Below are positions 19,057 to 29,870 of a stretch of DNA of 64,000 bases, piece by piece (positions within the stretch are counted from its first letter, which is position 1; every line of letters starts with the position of its first letter). Source of the DNA: Cohnella lupini (GTDB lineage: Bacteria; Bacillota; Bacilli; Paenibacillales; Paenibacillaceae); contig NZ_QRDY01000013.1 of NCBI RefSeq assembly GCF_003386205.1, forward strand, positions 62,001 through 126,000, written 5' to 3'. The position numbers and the translations under genes are program-made. The notes below the pieces were generated by a model. It did not search any database and was not told where the DNA came from. It saw only the letters and a program-made list of their open reading frames with translations.

Positions 19057-22000
19057 TTGACCATGACGAACGACGGTCTCTCGCTCACGTTAACGGATAC
19101 GGCTCCTCCGGAAATCGTCAAGGAGGAAGGTACGCCGTCCGTATCCCCGTTAGCCATCGTGACCAGCGTCGCGGAATTCGGAGTCCCTTGCAACGACAAC
19201 GAGTAATTGCTTACCGTCGTATTGTTGCTTGTCGGGCTCCATACGACGTAGGCTCCCTGATTCGTCGTCGCGCTTTTGAATTTGTAGATTTTCACGTTCG
19301 CGTTGCCGGAGGTTTGTTCTCCGAGGTAGCGCATACCCGTCAAACGATTTTTCAACGTATACGTGTAATACCAGGAGATCTTCGGCGCCCATCCCGTCGA
19401 CATGCTGCCCGTAAGACCGCTGGAATCGAATTGCGTCGGGCTCGAGGCATCCACGTCGCGCAGCATGTACATCGCCGCCTTGTCGATGCCCGCCGCCGCG
19501 GCCGCCAGATAGGAGCGAACGATCCAATCCGCCTGCACCTCCTGAACGGAAGTTGCCCCGATAGCTTGCACCTTCTGAGGCGAGCTCTGGTTCGTGTCGT
19601 AGCCGAATTCCGTGATCCATACTTCTTTGCCGGGCAAGTACGCGTTTCTGTAGTCGGTAAACTTCTGCAGGCGCTCCTTCAATCCGTCCGCTTCCGGACT
19701 GATTCCCGCCGTACCCGATGTCTGATTCGTCCCGTTATTGCTGTAGTGATGGATATTAACGACGTCGAAGGGAAAGCTGCCTCCCCGATTGAAATCCGAC
19801 CAGAACTTGAGCGCGCGGATATATTCCAGCTTCGGATCGGCCAAACCGCCCATGACCATCTTGGCATTCGGATCGGCATTCTTAACGCCGACCGTATTGC
19901 CCATCGTTCCGAGATGCCCATCGTAGTCCGCGCTCGACATGGCCGCGTACTCGTAAGGGTTGAAGTATCCTTCGCGCTGTTTCCACCATTTGTCCTGTTC
20001 GTTCCAGTTCTCGAAATAGGACAACGTGTTCAGTCCCGTGCTGCGCGGTTGCCCGGCCGCAAGCTTCAGCTTGGCGTCCGCGACGGCCGCGTTTCCGTAA
20101 CGGGCCGCGAATTGATACATATGATCCGCGTGCTCCGCGTAGGAGGACGGCGACAGAGCGCTTTCTCCCGCGGAAATCGGCTTGTAGTTCGAATCCGTCG
20201 ATAGCCAGCTTACGCTGCCTTGAATGGCGGGCGACACCGTAATGCCAAGCGCCTTAAGCCCGCTGTAATACGCGTCGAAATTCCAACCTCCGCCCGCGTA
20301 GCTCGGATTGAATTTGTTGGCGTTGTTCGGGTAATTGCTGTAACCCGTCTGAATCGTTCCGAAGTTCCACAGATCCCCCTCGTCCCAGTTCCAGTTGTGG
20401 TATTCGCGAACGAAACCGGCAACTTGGATCTTGGCGAACGGATCGTCGATAAAGGCGTTGATTCCGATCAACTGATCCATTGTCGGTTTGACGTGAGCCG
20501 TCGGGTTAGGAGGGCTGACCGGAGTGCCGACCTGAGTTCCGTAAATGACCAATTCGTTAACCGCCACGCTGGTGTTCGGGATGACGATCTGAATGTATCT
20601 CGTCGTCGTCGATACCGGATGTGCCTTCCACGAATTGAAGCCGGACATATTGTCCGTGAATTGTTGCGTCCAACTGAAAGGCGTACCGGTCGAAACGACC
20701 ACGTTGCCCGAACCGCCGGAGTCGTACAAATAGAAATCCGTCAGGGCATAATCCGCTCCCAAGTCGATGACTACGCTTGCGGGAACATAGATGGCGTTAT
20801 AGCCGATATCCCACGCGGTTGACGGAGTTCCGCCCGCTCCCGCCTTCGGATCGCCTGCCGCCGACTGCTCGTCGATCAGCTTCGAAGGATCGCCCGACTG
20901 CGTTTCATTTAAGAGCATCGAAGCGGTCAAGACGATTTTACCGCCCGAGCCGCCTGTCGCTGCCGTCGTTTTGCTCGCGACGTTGGACAAGCCGGATTCG
21001 TTGGCCGCTTCGTCTCTAGCCCGAATGGCGACATAGTATGTCGTATTCGCGGACAGACCCGTCAGCGTGAAGCTCTGAGACGTTCCCGCCGCGGCCGGAG
21101 TCGGCTCTCCGCTTGCTTGCACGGCGCTGCTCCAATTCCCGGAAGTAATCGTCGAAGTGCTATAACGAATATCGTAGACCGCTGCAGTTCCCGTATTGCC
21201 ATCGTCTCCGGGAGCCGTCCAGCTCAGCGGTACGGACGTCGAGGTCGCGGTTCCCGCCGATAGATTCGTTATCGCGGACGGAGCCGTCGTATCTCCTCCG
21301 CCCGAGCCCGTCGGCGAGCCATACAGAACGATCTCCGATACGTTAGAGCCTTGCGTCGCGCGGGTGACCCGAACGTATCTCGTCGTTACGCTGACGGGAT
21401 GGGCATTCCAAGAGTTGTAACCCGTTAACCCGTCCGTGAACCTCGTCGTCCAGCTTCCGGGGCTTCCCGTTGCGACTACGAAATCGCCTGAAGCGTTGAT
21501 ATCGCGCAAATAAATATCCGTCAGGTCGAAATTTTGCCCAAGATCGACGTAAACGCTAGACGGGTGATCGGCTCCGGCATAGCCCGGAAACCAATGGGAA
21601 GTCGGAGAGCCTCCGGTTCCCGCTCTCGGATCTCCCGCGGTCGCTTGCTCGTCGACGAGGAGGGAAGCATCGCCTTTGCCCGATTCGTTCACCAGCATCG
21701 AGGACGTTAACGCGATCTTGACGCTTCCTCCGCCCGCGGCTGCGGTCGTCGCGGTCGCGACATTGGACAGGGCCGAAACGTTCGGAACTTCGTCCTGAGT
21801 CTTCACGGCGAAATAATAAGCCGTATTCGCGCTTAACCCGGTCACGACGAAAGATTGGCTTCCGCCCGCCGCGACCGGCGTCGGCTCTCCCGTCGCGGGC
21901 GTTGCGGATGCCCAGTTGCCCGCGTTGATGGCGGACAAGCTGTATCGAACATCGTAGGAAGTCGCAGTTCCGGTGCTGCCATCGTCTCCGGGCGCCGTCC

Positions 22001-22598
22001 AGTTTAGCGATACGGAAGCTGCGGTTACGGTGCCCGACGACAAATTGCCTATTGCCGCGGGAGCCGTCGCATCCCCTCCGCCGGAGCCCGTCGGAGAGCC
22101 ATACAGAACGATCTCCGACATGTTCGCGTTCTGACTCGTGCGCGTTACGCGTACGTATCTCGTCGTTACGGTGACCGCGTGGGCGTTCCAAGCGTTATAG
22201 TTACCTAAGCCGTCAGTGAATTGAACGGTCCAGCTTCCCGGCGTACCGGTCGACACGACGAAATTATCCGACGCGTTAACGTCTCGCAAGTAAACGTCCG
22301 TCAAATCGTACGACTGTCCCAGATCGATATAAGCGCTGGACGGATGATCCGAGCCTCCCCAGCCGGGGAACCATTGATTGGTCGGAGAACCTCCGGTTCC
22401 GTTCTTCGGGTCCCCCGCCGCCGATTGCTCGTCGACGAGCATCGTCGCATCGCCTTTACCCGACTCGTTGGTGACCATCGACGAGGTTAAAGCCAACTTC
22501 GCCGATACCGCCGCGGCCTTGGGTACGTAAGCAGTAGTTAGAACAAAAACGGCAACGAGAACCCAGAGCGCCGCTTTTCTGGCAGGACGAATGATCAT
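19044..22598 (-). CDS. Secreted modular glycoside hydrolase (discoidin-like and fibronectin III modules, TIM-barrel catalytic domain)
   Basis: A 1184-residue exported enzyme predicted to attack a plant or microbial polysaccharide. A signal peptide ends near residue 30. Three discoidin-like carbohydrate-binding modules follow (about 34-172, 294-432, 551-690). FN3-like linkers with LSANTAYYFAVK and LSANTTYYVAIR separate the first two pairs. The catalytic domain (about 700-1180) looks like a clan GH-A barrel: E867 in ENWNEQDKWW is the likely acid/base and E997 in VWITEFGYDTN the likely nucleophile. I cannot fix the GH family (GH39- or GH5-like are possibilities). The first two module-linker pairs are a 780-base duplication. 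ATG 22598 follows GAGAGGAG. A terminator lies on either side, so it is probably monocistronic. Confidence 0.85.
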   Translation of the reverse strand: MIIRPARKAALWVLVAVFVLTTAYVPKAAAVSAKLALTSSMVTNESGKGDATMLVDEQSAAGDPKNGTGGSPTNQWFPGWGGSDHPSSAYIDLGQSYDLTDVYLRDVNASDNFVVSTGTPGSWTVQFTDGLGNYNAWNAHAVTVTTRYVRVTRTSQNANMSEIVLYGSPTGSGGGDATAPAAIGNLSSGTVTAASVSLNWTAPGDDGSTGTATSYDVRYSLSAINAGNWASATPATGEPTPVAAGGSQSFVVTGLSANTAYYFAVKTQDEVPNVSALSNVATATTAAAGGGSVKIALTSSMLVNESGKGDASLLVDEQATAGDPRAGTGGSPTSHWFPGYAGADHPSSVYVDLGQNFDLTDIYLRDINASGDFVVATGSPGSWTTRFTDGLTGYNSWNAHPVSVTTRYVRVTRATQGSNVSEIVLYGSPTGSGGGDTTAPSAITNLSAGTATSTSVPLSWTAPGDDGNTGTAAVYDIRYSTSTITSGNWSSAVQASGEPTPAAAGTSQSFTLTGLSANTTYYVAIRARDEAANESGLSNVASKTTAATGGSGGKIVLTASMLLNETQSGDPSKLIDEQSAAGDPKAGAGGTPSTAWDIGYNAIYVPASVVIDLGADYALTDFYLYDSGGSGNVVVSTGTPFSWTQQFTDNMSGFNSWKAHPVSTTTRYIQIVIPNTSVAVNELVIYGTQVGTPVSPPNPTAHVKPTMDQLIGINAFIDDPFAKIQVAGFVREYHNWNWDEGDLWNFGTIQTGYSNYPNNANKFNPSYAGGGWNFDAYYSGLKALGITVSPAIQGSVSWLSTDSNYKPISAGESALSPSSYAEHADHMYQFAARYGNAAVADAKLKLAAGQPRSTGLNTLSYFENWNEQDKWWKQREGYFNPYEYAAMSSADYDGHLGTMGNTVGVKNADPNAKMVMGGLADPKLEYIRALKFWSDFNRGGSFPFDVVNIHHYSNNGTNQTSGTAGISPEADGLKERLQKFTDYRNAYLPGKEVWITEFGYDTNQSSPQKVQAIGATSVQEVQADWIVRSYLAAAAAGIDKAAMYMLRDVDASSPTQFDSSGLTGSMSTGWAPKISWYYTYTLKNRLTGMRYLGEQTSGNANVKIYKFKSATTNQGAYVVWSPTSNNTTVSNYSLSLQGTPNSATLVTMANGDTDGVPSSLTISGGAVSVNVSERPSFVMVNDIQ
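20963..22499 (-). repeat. 780-base internal duplication (discoidin-like + FN3 module)
   Basis: Sequence at 22081 onward and 21301 onward is nearly identical over long stretches at an offset of exactly 780 bases (260 codons). The two discoidin-like + FN3 units at about residues 34-285 and 294-545 are therefore recent in-frame copies. A third discoidin-like module is more diverged. Confidence 0.8.
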
Positions 22599-22771
22599 TC
22601 TTCATTAACTCCTCTCTCGAATGAAAAAATAAATACCGTGAACCCCGAAAGTTACGCGTCCCCGATCCCTGCCTCCTTTCCCGGACGACTGGCGTACCGT
22701 ACGTTATCAGTATGATGCGGATCCGATCGCCCGGAATATAGCAATCTCCTACCTTACATTGTCTTTTCATA

Positions 22772-22812
22772 CGCAAAACCCCCGAATCGTCGTTTGATAC
22801 GACGTCTCGGGG
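22772..22812 (-). terminator. Rho-independent terminator of the GH78-like gene
   Basis: CCCCGA-GA-CGTCG and CGACG-AT-TCGGGG arms (about 22780-22812) flank a short loop. GTTTTGC follows on the minus strand. It lies 15 bases past the stop of the rhamnosidase gene. Confidence 0.8.
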
Positions 22813-22827
22813 ATTTTATGACCGCGG

Positions 22828-25227
22828 TTATACGGTTATCTTGCAACTGCTCTCGTAAATTCCCCCGCGCTCCAGCAATTGCCTTTGCCCGTCCGGGAGA
22901 ACGATTAACGCGCGCGCGTCGTCCGGAATCTCCGCGCGCAGATGGAAATTGCCGTCATCGTTGAGACTCCAATCAACCTTGACCATTCCTCTAGGCGTGG
23001 CGACCTCTCCCTTCGCCCACTTCAATCCGCTTAAGCGAGGACGGATTCGTATCGTGCCATAGCCCGGTTCCTCCGGCTGAACGCCTAGCGTTTCCGCGGT
23101 GTATTCATACAGCGGAAGCGCCCCCCACCCATGGCAATCGCTGCGTTGCTGAACGGGATCCTCCACCCATGCCGTCAGATGGAGGTCGATTTGTTTCTTC
23201 CACGGCTCCCATAATTCCGCGGTTCGATCGTATAATCCGGTTACGGATAAAGCTCTGAACAGAAAATGGGTCATAGAGAACGAAGTTCTGGCGATTGATC
23301 CGTGCGAAAGCGCTCGTTCCATCAGTCGTCTCGCTTCCTCTCCTTCGACCGCACCGCCGAGGACCGCCCAGATTTGGGCATGCTGGCTGAACTCGCGCGA
23401 TTGCGGGCCGTCGCGGAACAGGCCGTCCTCCTCGTCGTAGCATTGTTGCTTCGCGGCTATCCTTATGGAGTCGGCTCGGCTCCGGTACTCTCTTGCCGTA
23501 TCCGTCCTTCCCGTGATCTCGTTCAATTCCGCGGCGCTATCCAATGCCGTAACGTACATCAGATTGTAAATGGTCATTGGACCTTCCCACTTGGCAGATG
23601 GAACGCCCGCCCGTTCGCGCCATTCCTCAACCCAGTCCACGAAGGACCAATAGGCTTCGGGCATGATGCCGACCAGACCGTTGTCCACTCTGCGCTCGAA
23701 CCATTCCAGAATGGCGTCCATCGTCGGTCGATACTGCCGAACGAGCTCCGCATCCCCGTAATAACGGTAATGATCCTGCACCATCATGATCCAGTATAGA
23801 GAGAATCCGGGAATGATCTGGGCGTTGACGGACGGATACCGGCTCTGAAGCATTCCCGTCGGAAGCAAGGAGCCGTGGTAGTCGTGGATCGTCTTCCTCG
23901 CCAGCCTGTCGTCCGCGCTCACTTGGAAAGTAAACAACGCCTGCAATCGGGCATCCATGACGTATTGCATTTGCTCGTAATAGGGAGTGTCCTCGTAAGT
24001 ATCGTGCATGCAACGCATGAGCGTGTTCAAGCTAATGTCCCACATCGGCTGCCATAACGGATCGGAGCTTTGAACGCTGGCTCGAACGTCGAGCGGATAT
24101 CCGACCTCCCTCCAGATCAGGTTGCCTATCTCGAGCGGCTCATCGGCAACCGACCAGGAAAGCCTGACGAACCTGCCCGCGCGAACGGCTAGCGGCTCGT
24201 ACTCTTCCGGCTTCGACCTCGTTCCGTATCCGCCCACCGAGTATTCGTCTTCGTTGCCCAGTAGTACCTTGCCTTCCGGATCATCCCTGACTTGCCTTCT
24301 TTGCCAGTTCCTTTTCCCATCGTTCTGCTCGTATTCATACGCTTCCGAATAGAGCAGCTTGAGGCGGGCGCCCTTCCCTTCGCTCAGCGATACGATCGGA
24401 TAACCGACCGTCATGCGGCCCAGGTCTAGCTCCGCCCATCCCGACGAGTTCGCCGGGAGGACCAGCGGAAACAAACCTTCCGCGGATAACCCGATCTGCT
24501 TCGAATATTCTCGGTTACCCGGCAAATTCGAACGAATGACCCGTTGGACGAACTTGTCCGTTTCGCTCAACGGGGGCAACGTCCGCGGCGTCAATTGCCA
24601 AGGGGTAAGCCCCCCGTATAAGAGATCGTGGGTATCCATGATCCGATCCGGACGACTCCAGCCCGAATCGTTGTAACCGGGTAGACGCCAGCCATGCGGA
24701 AGCCGCCCTCCGTCCACCTCTTCCGTGCCTCCAACGAACAAAGTTCCCGTTTCTTTACGTATGCTCACGGCATCGTCCGTCTTCATTTTCCAAGCTTGAT
24801 TCGTATGAAGCTCTTCGACGATTCGGCCGTCTTTGCCGATTAACGCCCCTTCCACTAACAGGCCGCCTCGGTCGGAGCGCCAGACGGATGCCGGTCCCAC
24901 CTCTCCCGAATTCCCGTTGACCACGATCGGAAAGTGCAGGACGACCGCAGCTATAACGTTAATGCCGGGCACCAAATATGGCGTTAAATCGATTTTCTCG
25001 TAATAGTGGTTCCATCCGTTCCCTTTGCAAGGACCGCTCGAAACCCAACTGCCGTTCAAGTAAAGCCTGTACCGGCTATCCGCGGAAACGTCGATCGTCA
25101 AGTCGACTTCGGCCGGGTCGGTTACTTGGAAAGTTCTGCGAGCGTACACCCTCTCCTGCTTCGTTCCGGTCGCATGCTCATTATCCAGCCATATCCACTT
25201 GGCTAGCCACTTCCTGTTTTCTTCCAC
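22828..25227 (-). CDS. Alpha-L-rhamnosidase-like enzyme, glycoside hydrolase family 78
   Basis: Predicted to remove terminal alpha-L-rhamnose from oligosaccharides. The 799-residue protein has no signal peptide, so it probably acts on imported sugar. Beta-sandwich domains at the N-terminus include AKWIWLDNEHATGTKQERVYARRTF and FRLYLNG-type stretches. The helical toroid contains DTYEDTPYYEQMQYVMDARL (about residues 420-440), matching the GH78 catalytic region, and WSFVDWVEEW. The C-terminal domain carries GWGALPLYEYTAETLG. The frame extends to 25266, but AAAGGGG sits 7 bases before GTG 25225-25227, which I choose. It lies next to the sugar transporter and the secreted hydrolase, consistent with import followed by intracellular trimming. 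Confidence 0.82.
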   Translation of the reverse strand: MEENRKWLAKWIWLDNEHATGTKQERVYARRTFQVTDPAEVDLTIDVSADSRYRLYLNGSWVSSGPCKGNGWNHYYEKIDLTPYLVPGINVIAAVVLHFPIVVNGNSGEVGPASVWRSDRGGLLVEGALIGKDGRIVEELHTNQAWKMKTDDAVSIRKETGTLFVGGTEEVDGGRLPHGWRLPGYNDSGWSRPDRIMDTHDLLYGGLTPWQLTPRTLPPLSETDKFVQRVIRSNLPGNREYSKQIGLSAEGLFPLVLPANSSGWAELDLGRMTVGYPIVSLSEGKGARLKLLYSEAYEYEQNDGKRNWQRRQVRDDPEGKVLLGNEDEYSVGGYGTRSKPEEYEPLAVRAGRFVRLSWSVADEPLEIGNLIWREVGYPLDVRASVQSSDPLWQPMWDISLNTLMRCMHDTYEDTPYYEQMQYVMDARLQALFTFQVSADDRLARKTIHDYHGSLLPTGMLQSRYPSVNAQIIPGFSLYWIMMVQDHYRYYGDAELVRQYRPTMDAILEWFERRVDNGLVGIMPEAYWSFVDWVEEWRERAGVPSAKWEGPMTIYNLMYVTALDSAAELNEITGRTDTAREYRSRADSIRIAAKQQCYDEEDGLFRDGPQSREFSQHAQIWAVLGGAVEGEEARRLMERALSHGSIARTSFSMTHFLFRALSVTGLYDRTAELWEPWKKQIDLHLTAWVEDPVQQRSDCHGWGALPLYEYTAETLGVQPEEPGYGTIRIRPRLSGLKWAKGEVATPRGMVKVDWSLNDDGNFHLRAEIPDDARALIVLPDGQRQLLERGGIYESSCKITV

Positions 25228-25470
25228 TGCGATACCCCTTTCACGAGGGAGAATACGTTCCGTCAACCTAATTCTTCCTCATTATAATTCGATAGACGCG
25301 AGCGAACGAGAGAGGAATATCGCCATTTTCACTTCCCGTCGCCGATAGCCTTCGTTTCCCCGGCCATACTGCTCTACTTTATAATGTTGCAAACGGCGGC
25401 GATAGCGGAATCTTATGTCTTTGCTGGTCTTTTCATATCCGTTAACGTATTCTCCAACTCGGAAAAACAG

Positions 25471-25506
25471 AAAAAAACCGCAAGGAGTCGTTACGCTCGC
25501 ATGCGG
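25471..25506 (-). terminator. Rho-independent terminator of the TerB-like gene
   Basis: On the minus strand CCGCA ... TGCGG with inner GAG/CTC pairing (25478-25506) is followed by seven T residues (25477-25471). It starts 18 bases past the stop of the TerB-like gene. Confidence 0.85.
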
Positions 25507-25523
25507 GACTTGAATTCGATTCC

Positions 25524-25943
25524 TTATTTCATTGCGGACGGGTCCAGTATCAGCTTTATTCCTTCTACCTTAAGCTTATCCAGGCGGATGACCCAATTTT
25601 TGAATGTCATATACGTTTCCTCCGAGAAGCCGAACAACTCTTTCATGTCCTTCACGATCTGCTTTTCATCGTCGCTGTAATCTCCGTCCGCGAATACCAA
25701 CAAAAGAATTTCGGCGAAAAAGATGTTCTTGACCTGTTCGTCTTTAATCCCGCCGATAATTTCGGAAAGCTCCTTTTTCGCGGAAACCGGCTTTACTCCG
25801 TTTTCTATGCCCATTTCGGTCATAAAGGATCTTAAATATCTCATCTCGTTCCCGTTAACGAACCCGTCCGCGTTCGCGACGATATGCGCCAAATCCAGAA
25901 AAGCTTCTTTATGTTCCTTCGATTGTAGAAAGTGCAAAAACAA
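25524..25943 (-). CDS. TerB-like tellurite-resistance-domain protein
   Basis: A small, mostly helical cytoplasmic protein (139 residues from the chosen start). It has two TerB signatures: HIVANADGFVNGNEMRYLRSF and LLVFADGDYSDDEKQIVKDM. Each contains the conserved acidic ADG...E metal-binding-like pattern. TerB domains are linked to tellurite resistance and stress responses, but single-domain members in Firmicutes have no settled role. The open frame can start at TTG 25970; GAGGAG is better placed for TTG 25941-25943, so I use that. It lies between the sugar island and dnaE, and its own terminator suggests a single-gene unit. Confidence 0.75.
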   Translation of the reverse strand: MFLHFLQSKEHKEAFLDLAHIVANADGFVNGNEMRYLRSFMTEMGIENGVKPVSAKKELSEIIGGIKDEQVKNIFFAEILLLVFADGDYSDDEKQIVKDMKELFGFSEETYMTFKNWVIRLDKLKVEGIKLILDPSAMK

Positions 25944-26029
25944 TTCGGTCAGCTCCTCTGCTGGATACAAGTCTGCAATTATATCGCTTCGACGTTAAAA
26001 GTTATTTTCCTTCCGGCTAGAGTCAAAAT

Positions 26030-29000
26030 TTACTTCACCCGAATGCTTCCCTCGCCGAGCAGCTTCTCCATCTCCGAGATGAGCTCGACTGTAGGGCTCA
26101 CTTTGTAATCATCGCTCAACGCGACGGTTCGACGTTCCCGTTCATACCGGAGCACGGTCGGGAAATCGCCCGGGTGCGCCTTCAGAAGCAGCTTAAGCCG
26201 AATTAGAGTAGCCGGCTGTTCATGCGGAGCGTCGATGCGAACGTAAACCCGTTCAACCTGGGCATCGGTTGATTTAATCGATTCGGCCGACAACCTCGAT
26301 CGCGATCCGGCGGTTGATCCGGTCGAGGCCGACGCCGTAACCGTAGCCGTTCCAAATCCGTTTAACGCGGTGACCGCCGCAGCTCCAGGCCCGGATCGAT
26401 TGCCGCCGTAGCCGCCACCGGAACGCCCTGCCTGGCCGATTCTCCGCAAGCGTTCGACCTGTTGCTTCAAGTCCGGAGAATCCAACGGAACGATGTCGTC
26501 CGCGAGCAGCTTGTAATCCTCGTCCCCCTGCTGCACCTTGGCTCTAACGAGAATAAGCGAGCCCTTCTTGGAGATCGCCGCCGCTTTGGCCCACACGGTA
26601 GGGAATGCGACAAGCTCCGCTCCCATGATGCGGTCCTCCATTTCCAAGAAAGCCATCGTCTGGCCTTTCTTCGTAACGAAGGGCTTCAGGGATACGATCA
26701 TTCCCGAAGTAAATACCGTCGCCCCATCCGGCATATCCGTGATGTCCACGAGTCGTTCTATCCTCAATTCCTCCATCAATCCATCGAACGCGTCAAGCGG
26801 ATGGCCCGATAGGTAAAATCCCATCAGCTCTCTCTCTAGCTCCAGCATCTGAGTCTGGGTGTAAGGAGGAACGGCGGGCAAGTCCACGTTCCAATTCGGC
26901 GACTCCGCGAAGTCGAACAGCTCGATCTGGAGCTCCTCCCGTTCCTTGCGCCAGCTGGCAGCCGCCGCAAGCGTCGGTTCCAAAGCGGCAAGCTGCTGCG
27001 AGCGATGCCCCGGCAACGATTCCAAAGCGCCAGCCTGCACGAGCGATTCGATCACCCGCTTGTTGCACACGCGCGGATCGATCCGCCTGCAGAAATCGCT
27101 CAAGCTCTCGAACGGGCTTTCCTGCCGTTCCCGCAGCATACTCTCGATCGCCTGCGTGCCGACGTTCTTAACGCCCGCCAATCCGAAGCGGATCGCGCCC
27201 TTCGTGTCCTCCATCCCTCCCGTTACAGCCGCAATCGGCGTGAACAGAACGCCGCTCTCGTTGACGTCGGGCGGTAATACCGCGATTCCCATCCGACGGC
27301 ATTCATCCACGTACTCCGCCGTCTTCCGTTGATTACCGACGACCGCCGTCAGCATCGATGCCATAAAAGCGATCGGATAATGCGCCTTCAGATAGGCGGT
27401 TTGAAACGCAAGCACGGCATACGCGGCGGCATGAGCCCTCGGAAAACCGTAATCGGCGAACCGGACGATAAGATCGTAGACGTTATTGGCTTCTTCTTCG
27501 CTATAGCCGAGCTTCAAGCTGCCGGCGACGAAAAACTTCCTTTGCTCGTCCAGCACCTCCCGCTTCTTTTTACTAACGGCACGTCTTAATAAATCTGCTT
27601 CGCCAAGCGAGAATCCAGCCATCGTGGACGCGATCTGCATGATCTGCTCTTGATAGACGATAATGCCGTACGTGTCGGATAAAATCTCCTTCAGCTTGGG
27701 ATGCGGATATTCGACCTCCACCAAACCATGCTTGGCCTTGATGAATTGGGGAATGAATTCCATCGGGCCGGGGCGGAATAACGCAAGCACGGAAATGACG
27801 TCCTCGAACGACGTCGGCTTCATGTCCTTAAGAACTCGGCGCATTCCCGTAGACTCCAACTGGAAAACCCCGGTCGTGTCTCCGCGTCCCATCAGGTCGT
27901 AAGTCGGCCCGTCCTCGTAGGAAACTTCCTCCCAACGAAACTCCCGTCCGGTTTGCTCCCGGATCGTGGCTAACGACCGCTCGATAATGGACAAGGTCCG
28001 CAAACCAAGAAAGTCCATCTTAAGCAGTCCGACGGCTTCCAAGTTTTCCATCGAATATTGCGTTAGCGGAACTCCGTCCGTGCCTTCCTGCAACGGGACG
28101 TAATCGGTTAGCGGATTCGATGAAATGACGACGCCGGCCGCATGCGTCGACGCATGGCGCGGCATCCCCTCCACGCGTCTGGCCATCGCGATAAGCTCCG
28201 CCGTCGGCGTGCTTCCTTCCGCCAAAGCGCGGAATTCGGAGCTCTCTTTCACCGCCCGCTCAATGGACATTCCGGGAGCCGCGGGAATCAGCTTCGCCGC
28301 CTTGTCGACCTCTCCGTATGGCAGGTTAAGCACTCTGCCGACGTCCCTTACCGCGGCTCTCGCGGCCAACGTTCCGAACGTGATGATCTGGGCGACGTGC
28401 TCGGTCCCGTATTTCCCCACGACGTAGCGGATGACCTCTTCGCGACGTTCGTCGCTGAAGTCGATATCGATATCGGGCATGCTGATCCGTTCGGGGTTCA
28501 GGAACCGCTCGAATAGCAGCTTGTGCTTTAGCGGATCCACGTCGGTTATTTTCAGCACGTACGCAACCAAGCTTCCCGCGGACGAGCCCCGGCCGGGCCC
28601 GGTCACGATTCCTTGCTCATGCGCGAAGCGAATAAAATCCCAGACGATCAGGAAGTAATCGTCGAAGCCCATCTCCCCGATGACGCGCAGCTCGTACCGA
28701 AGCCGATCCTCCGCGATCTTGCGGAAAGTCTCGTCCTGCCATTCCGGCAAGATTTGATATCGATCCAGCAGCCCTTTCCCGCAAAGCTCATGGAGGTGAG
28801 CGGCGGCTGAGCTTCCAAGAGGTAAAGGGGAGAACTCGGGTAATATATGCTTTCCGAACTCTAGCTCCAACGAGATGCCGTCCGCTATTTTCACCGTATT
28901 GGCTATTGCTTCGGGGACGTGCCGGAACAGGGCGGCCATGTCGTCGCCGCTCTTCAGGAAAAGCTGGTTCGTCGAAATCTTGAAACGTTCCGGATCGTCG

Positions 29001-29686
29001 ATCGTCTTGCCGGTTCCGATGCATAGCAGCACGTCCTGCAAGGAATGGTCGTCCTCGCCGATGTAGTGCGAATCGTTGGTCGCGGCTAACGGGATGCCCA
29101 GCTCCTCGGATAGCTTGATGACGCCGGCCGTCACCTTCTTCTGCTCCAGAATGCCGTGATCCTGAATTTCCAGATAGTAGTCTTCTCCGAACAATTCGCG
29201 ATATTTAACGGCCGTCGCTTTCGCTTCTTCGTATTGATCGTCCATCAACTGGCGGGATAGCTCGCTGCTCAAGCAACCGCTCAGGCAGACGATCCCTTCC
29301 GCGAGCTCCGTCAGCGCCTCGAAATCTATTCTTGGCCTGTAGTAGAAGCCTTCCAGGTGACCGATCGAAGTAAGCTTCATTAAATTGCGGTAACCCGTCT
29401 CGTTCTTCGCGAGCAGCGTTAAGTGATAAGTAGGCTGTTCCTTGCGGGATTGCTTATCGTGCCGCGATCCGGCCGTGATGTATGCTTCCATGCCGATGAT
29501 CGGCTTAATGCCTTGCTCGAGGCATGCTTTATAGAAAGGAATGGCGCCGTACATGACGCCGTGATCCGTAAGGGCAAGCGACTTCATGCCGAGCTCCGCC
29601 GCCTTGGCTACCATCTCCTTAATTCGAGCCGCGCCGTCGAGCAGGCTATATTCGCTATGAACGTGAAGATGAACGAAATCGCACAT
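26030..29686 (-). CDS. dnaE: DNA polymerase III subunit alpha, DnaE
   Basis: Replicative polymerase; in Firmicutes with PolC, DnaE extends primers on the lagging strand. The 1218 residues contain a PHP domain ([17 protein letters not shown] at the start), palm motifs [14 protein letters not shown] and [16 protein letters not shown], finger and tandem helix-hairpin-helix regions, and an OB fold ([18 protein letters not shown]). An unusual Gly/Ala/Ser/Thr-rich linker (about residues 1075-1132) precedes a final domain of about 90 residues. The frame runs upstream to 30082, but those codons overlap ytrH on the other strand. ATG 29684-29686 with GAAGGG and the perfect family N-terminus is the start. 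It is divergent from ytrH. Confidence 0.97.
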   Translation of the reverse strand: MCDFVHLHVHSEYSLLDGAARIKEMVAKAAELGMKSLALTDHGVMYGAIPFYKACLEQGIKPIIGMEAYITAGSRHDKQSRKEQPTYHLTLLAKNETGYRNLMKLTSIGHLEGFYYRPRIDFEALTELAEGIVCLSGCLSSELSRQLMDDQYEEAKATAVKYRELFGEDYYLEIQDHGILEQKKVTAGVIKLSEELGIPLAATNDSHYIGEDDHSLQDVLLCIGTGKTIDDPERFKISTNQLFLKSGDDMAALFRHVPEAIANTVKIADGISLELEFGKHILPEFSPLPLGSSAAAHLHELCGKGLLDRYQILPEWQDETFRKIAEDRLRYELRVIGEMGFDDYFLIVWDFIRFAHEQGIVTGPGRGSSAGSLVAYVLKITDVDPLKHKLLFERFLNPERISMPDIDIDFSDERREEVIRYVVGKYGTEHVAQIITFGTLAARAAVRDVGRVLNLPYGEVDKAAKLIPAAPGMSIERAVKESSEFRALAEGSTPTAELIAMARRVEGMPRHASTHAAGVVISSNPLTDYVPLQEGTDGVPLTQYSMENLEAVGLLKMDFLGLRTLSIIERSLATIREQTGREFRWEEVSYEDGPTYDLMGRGDTTGVFQLESTGMRRVLKDMKPTSFEDVISVLALFRPGPMEFIPQFIKAKHGLVEVEYPHPKLKEILSDTYGIIVYQEQIMQIASTMAGFSLGEADLLRRAVSKKKREVLDEQRKFFVAGSLKLGYSEEEANNVYDLIVRFADYGFPRAHAAAYAVLAFQTAYLKAHYPIAFMASMLTAVVGNQRKTAEYVDECRRMGIAVLPPDVNESGVLFTPIAAVTGGMEDTKGAIRFGLAGVKNVGTQAIESMLRERQESPFESLSDFCRRIDPRVCNKRVIESLVQAGALESLPGHRSQQLAALEPTLAAAASWRKEREELQIELFDFAESPNWNVDLPAVPPYTQTQMLELERELMGFYLSGHPLDAFDGLMEELRIERLVDITDMPDGATVFTSGMIVSLKPFVTKKGQTMAFLEMEDRIMGAELVAFPTVWAKAAAISKKGSLILVRAKVQQGDEDYKLLADDIVPLDSPDLKQQVERLRRIGQAGRSGGGYGGNRSGPGAAAVTALNGFGTATVTASASTGSTAGSRSRLSAESIKSTDAQVERVYVRIDAPHEQPATLIRLKLLLKAHPGDFPTVLRYERERRTVALSDDYKVSPTVELISEMEKLLGEGSIRVK

Positions 29687-29870
29687 GAGTATCCCTTCTT
29701 TTCCGTTAAAACTCTCTTTTATCAATTGTATCATAAGGGGGTAGACCCGTCCCATACATATGTAAGGTAGATGATGTAGCGCTGCTGGATTGATCGCGTC
29801 GATGCCGATGTGACGATAATCGGAGACATCGCGTTCGTTGACTGTTGGATAGCACGAGGGAGGGAACGGA

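Noticed and set aside
19038-20204. 388-codon plus-strand open frame
   Set aside because: Antisense to the catalytic domain of the modular hydrolase; Arg/Val-rich composition and no recognisable motif.
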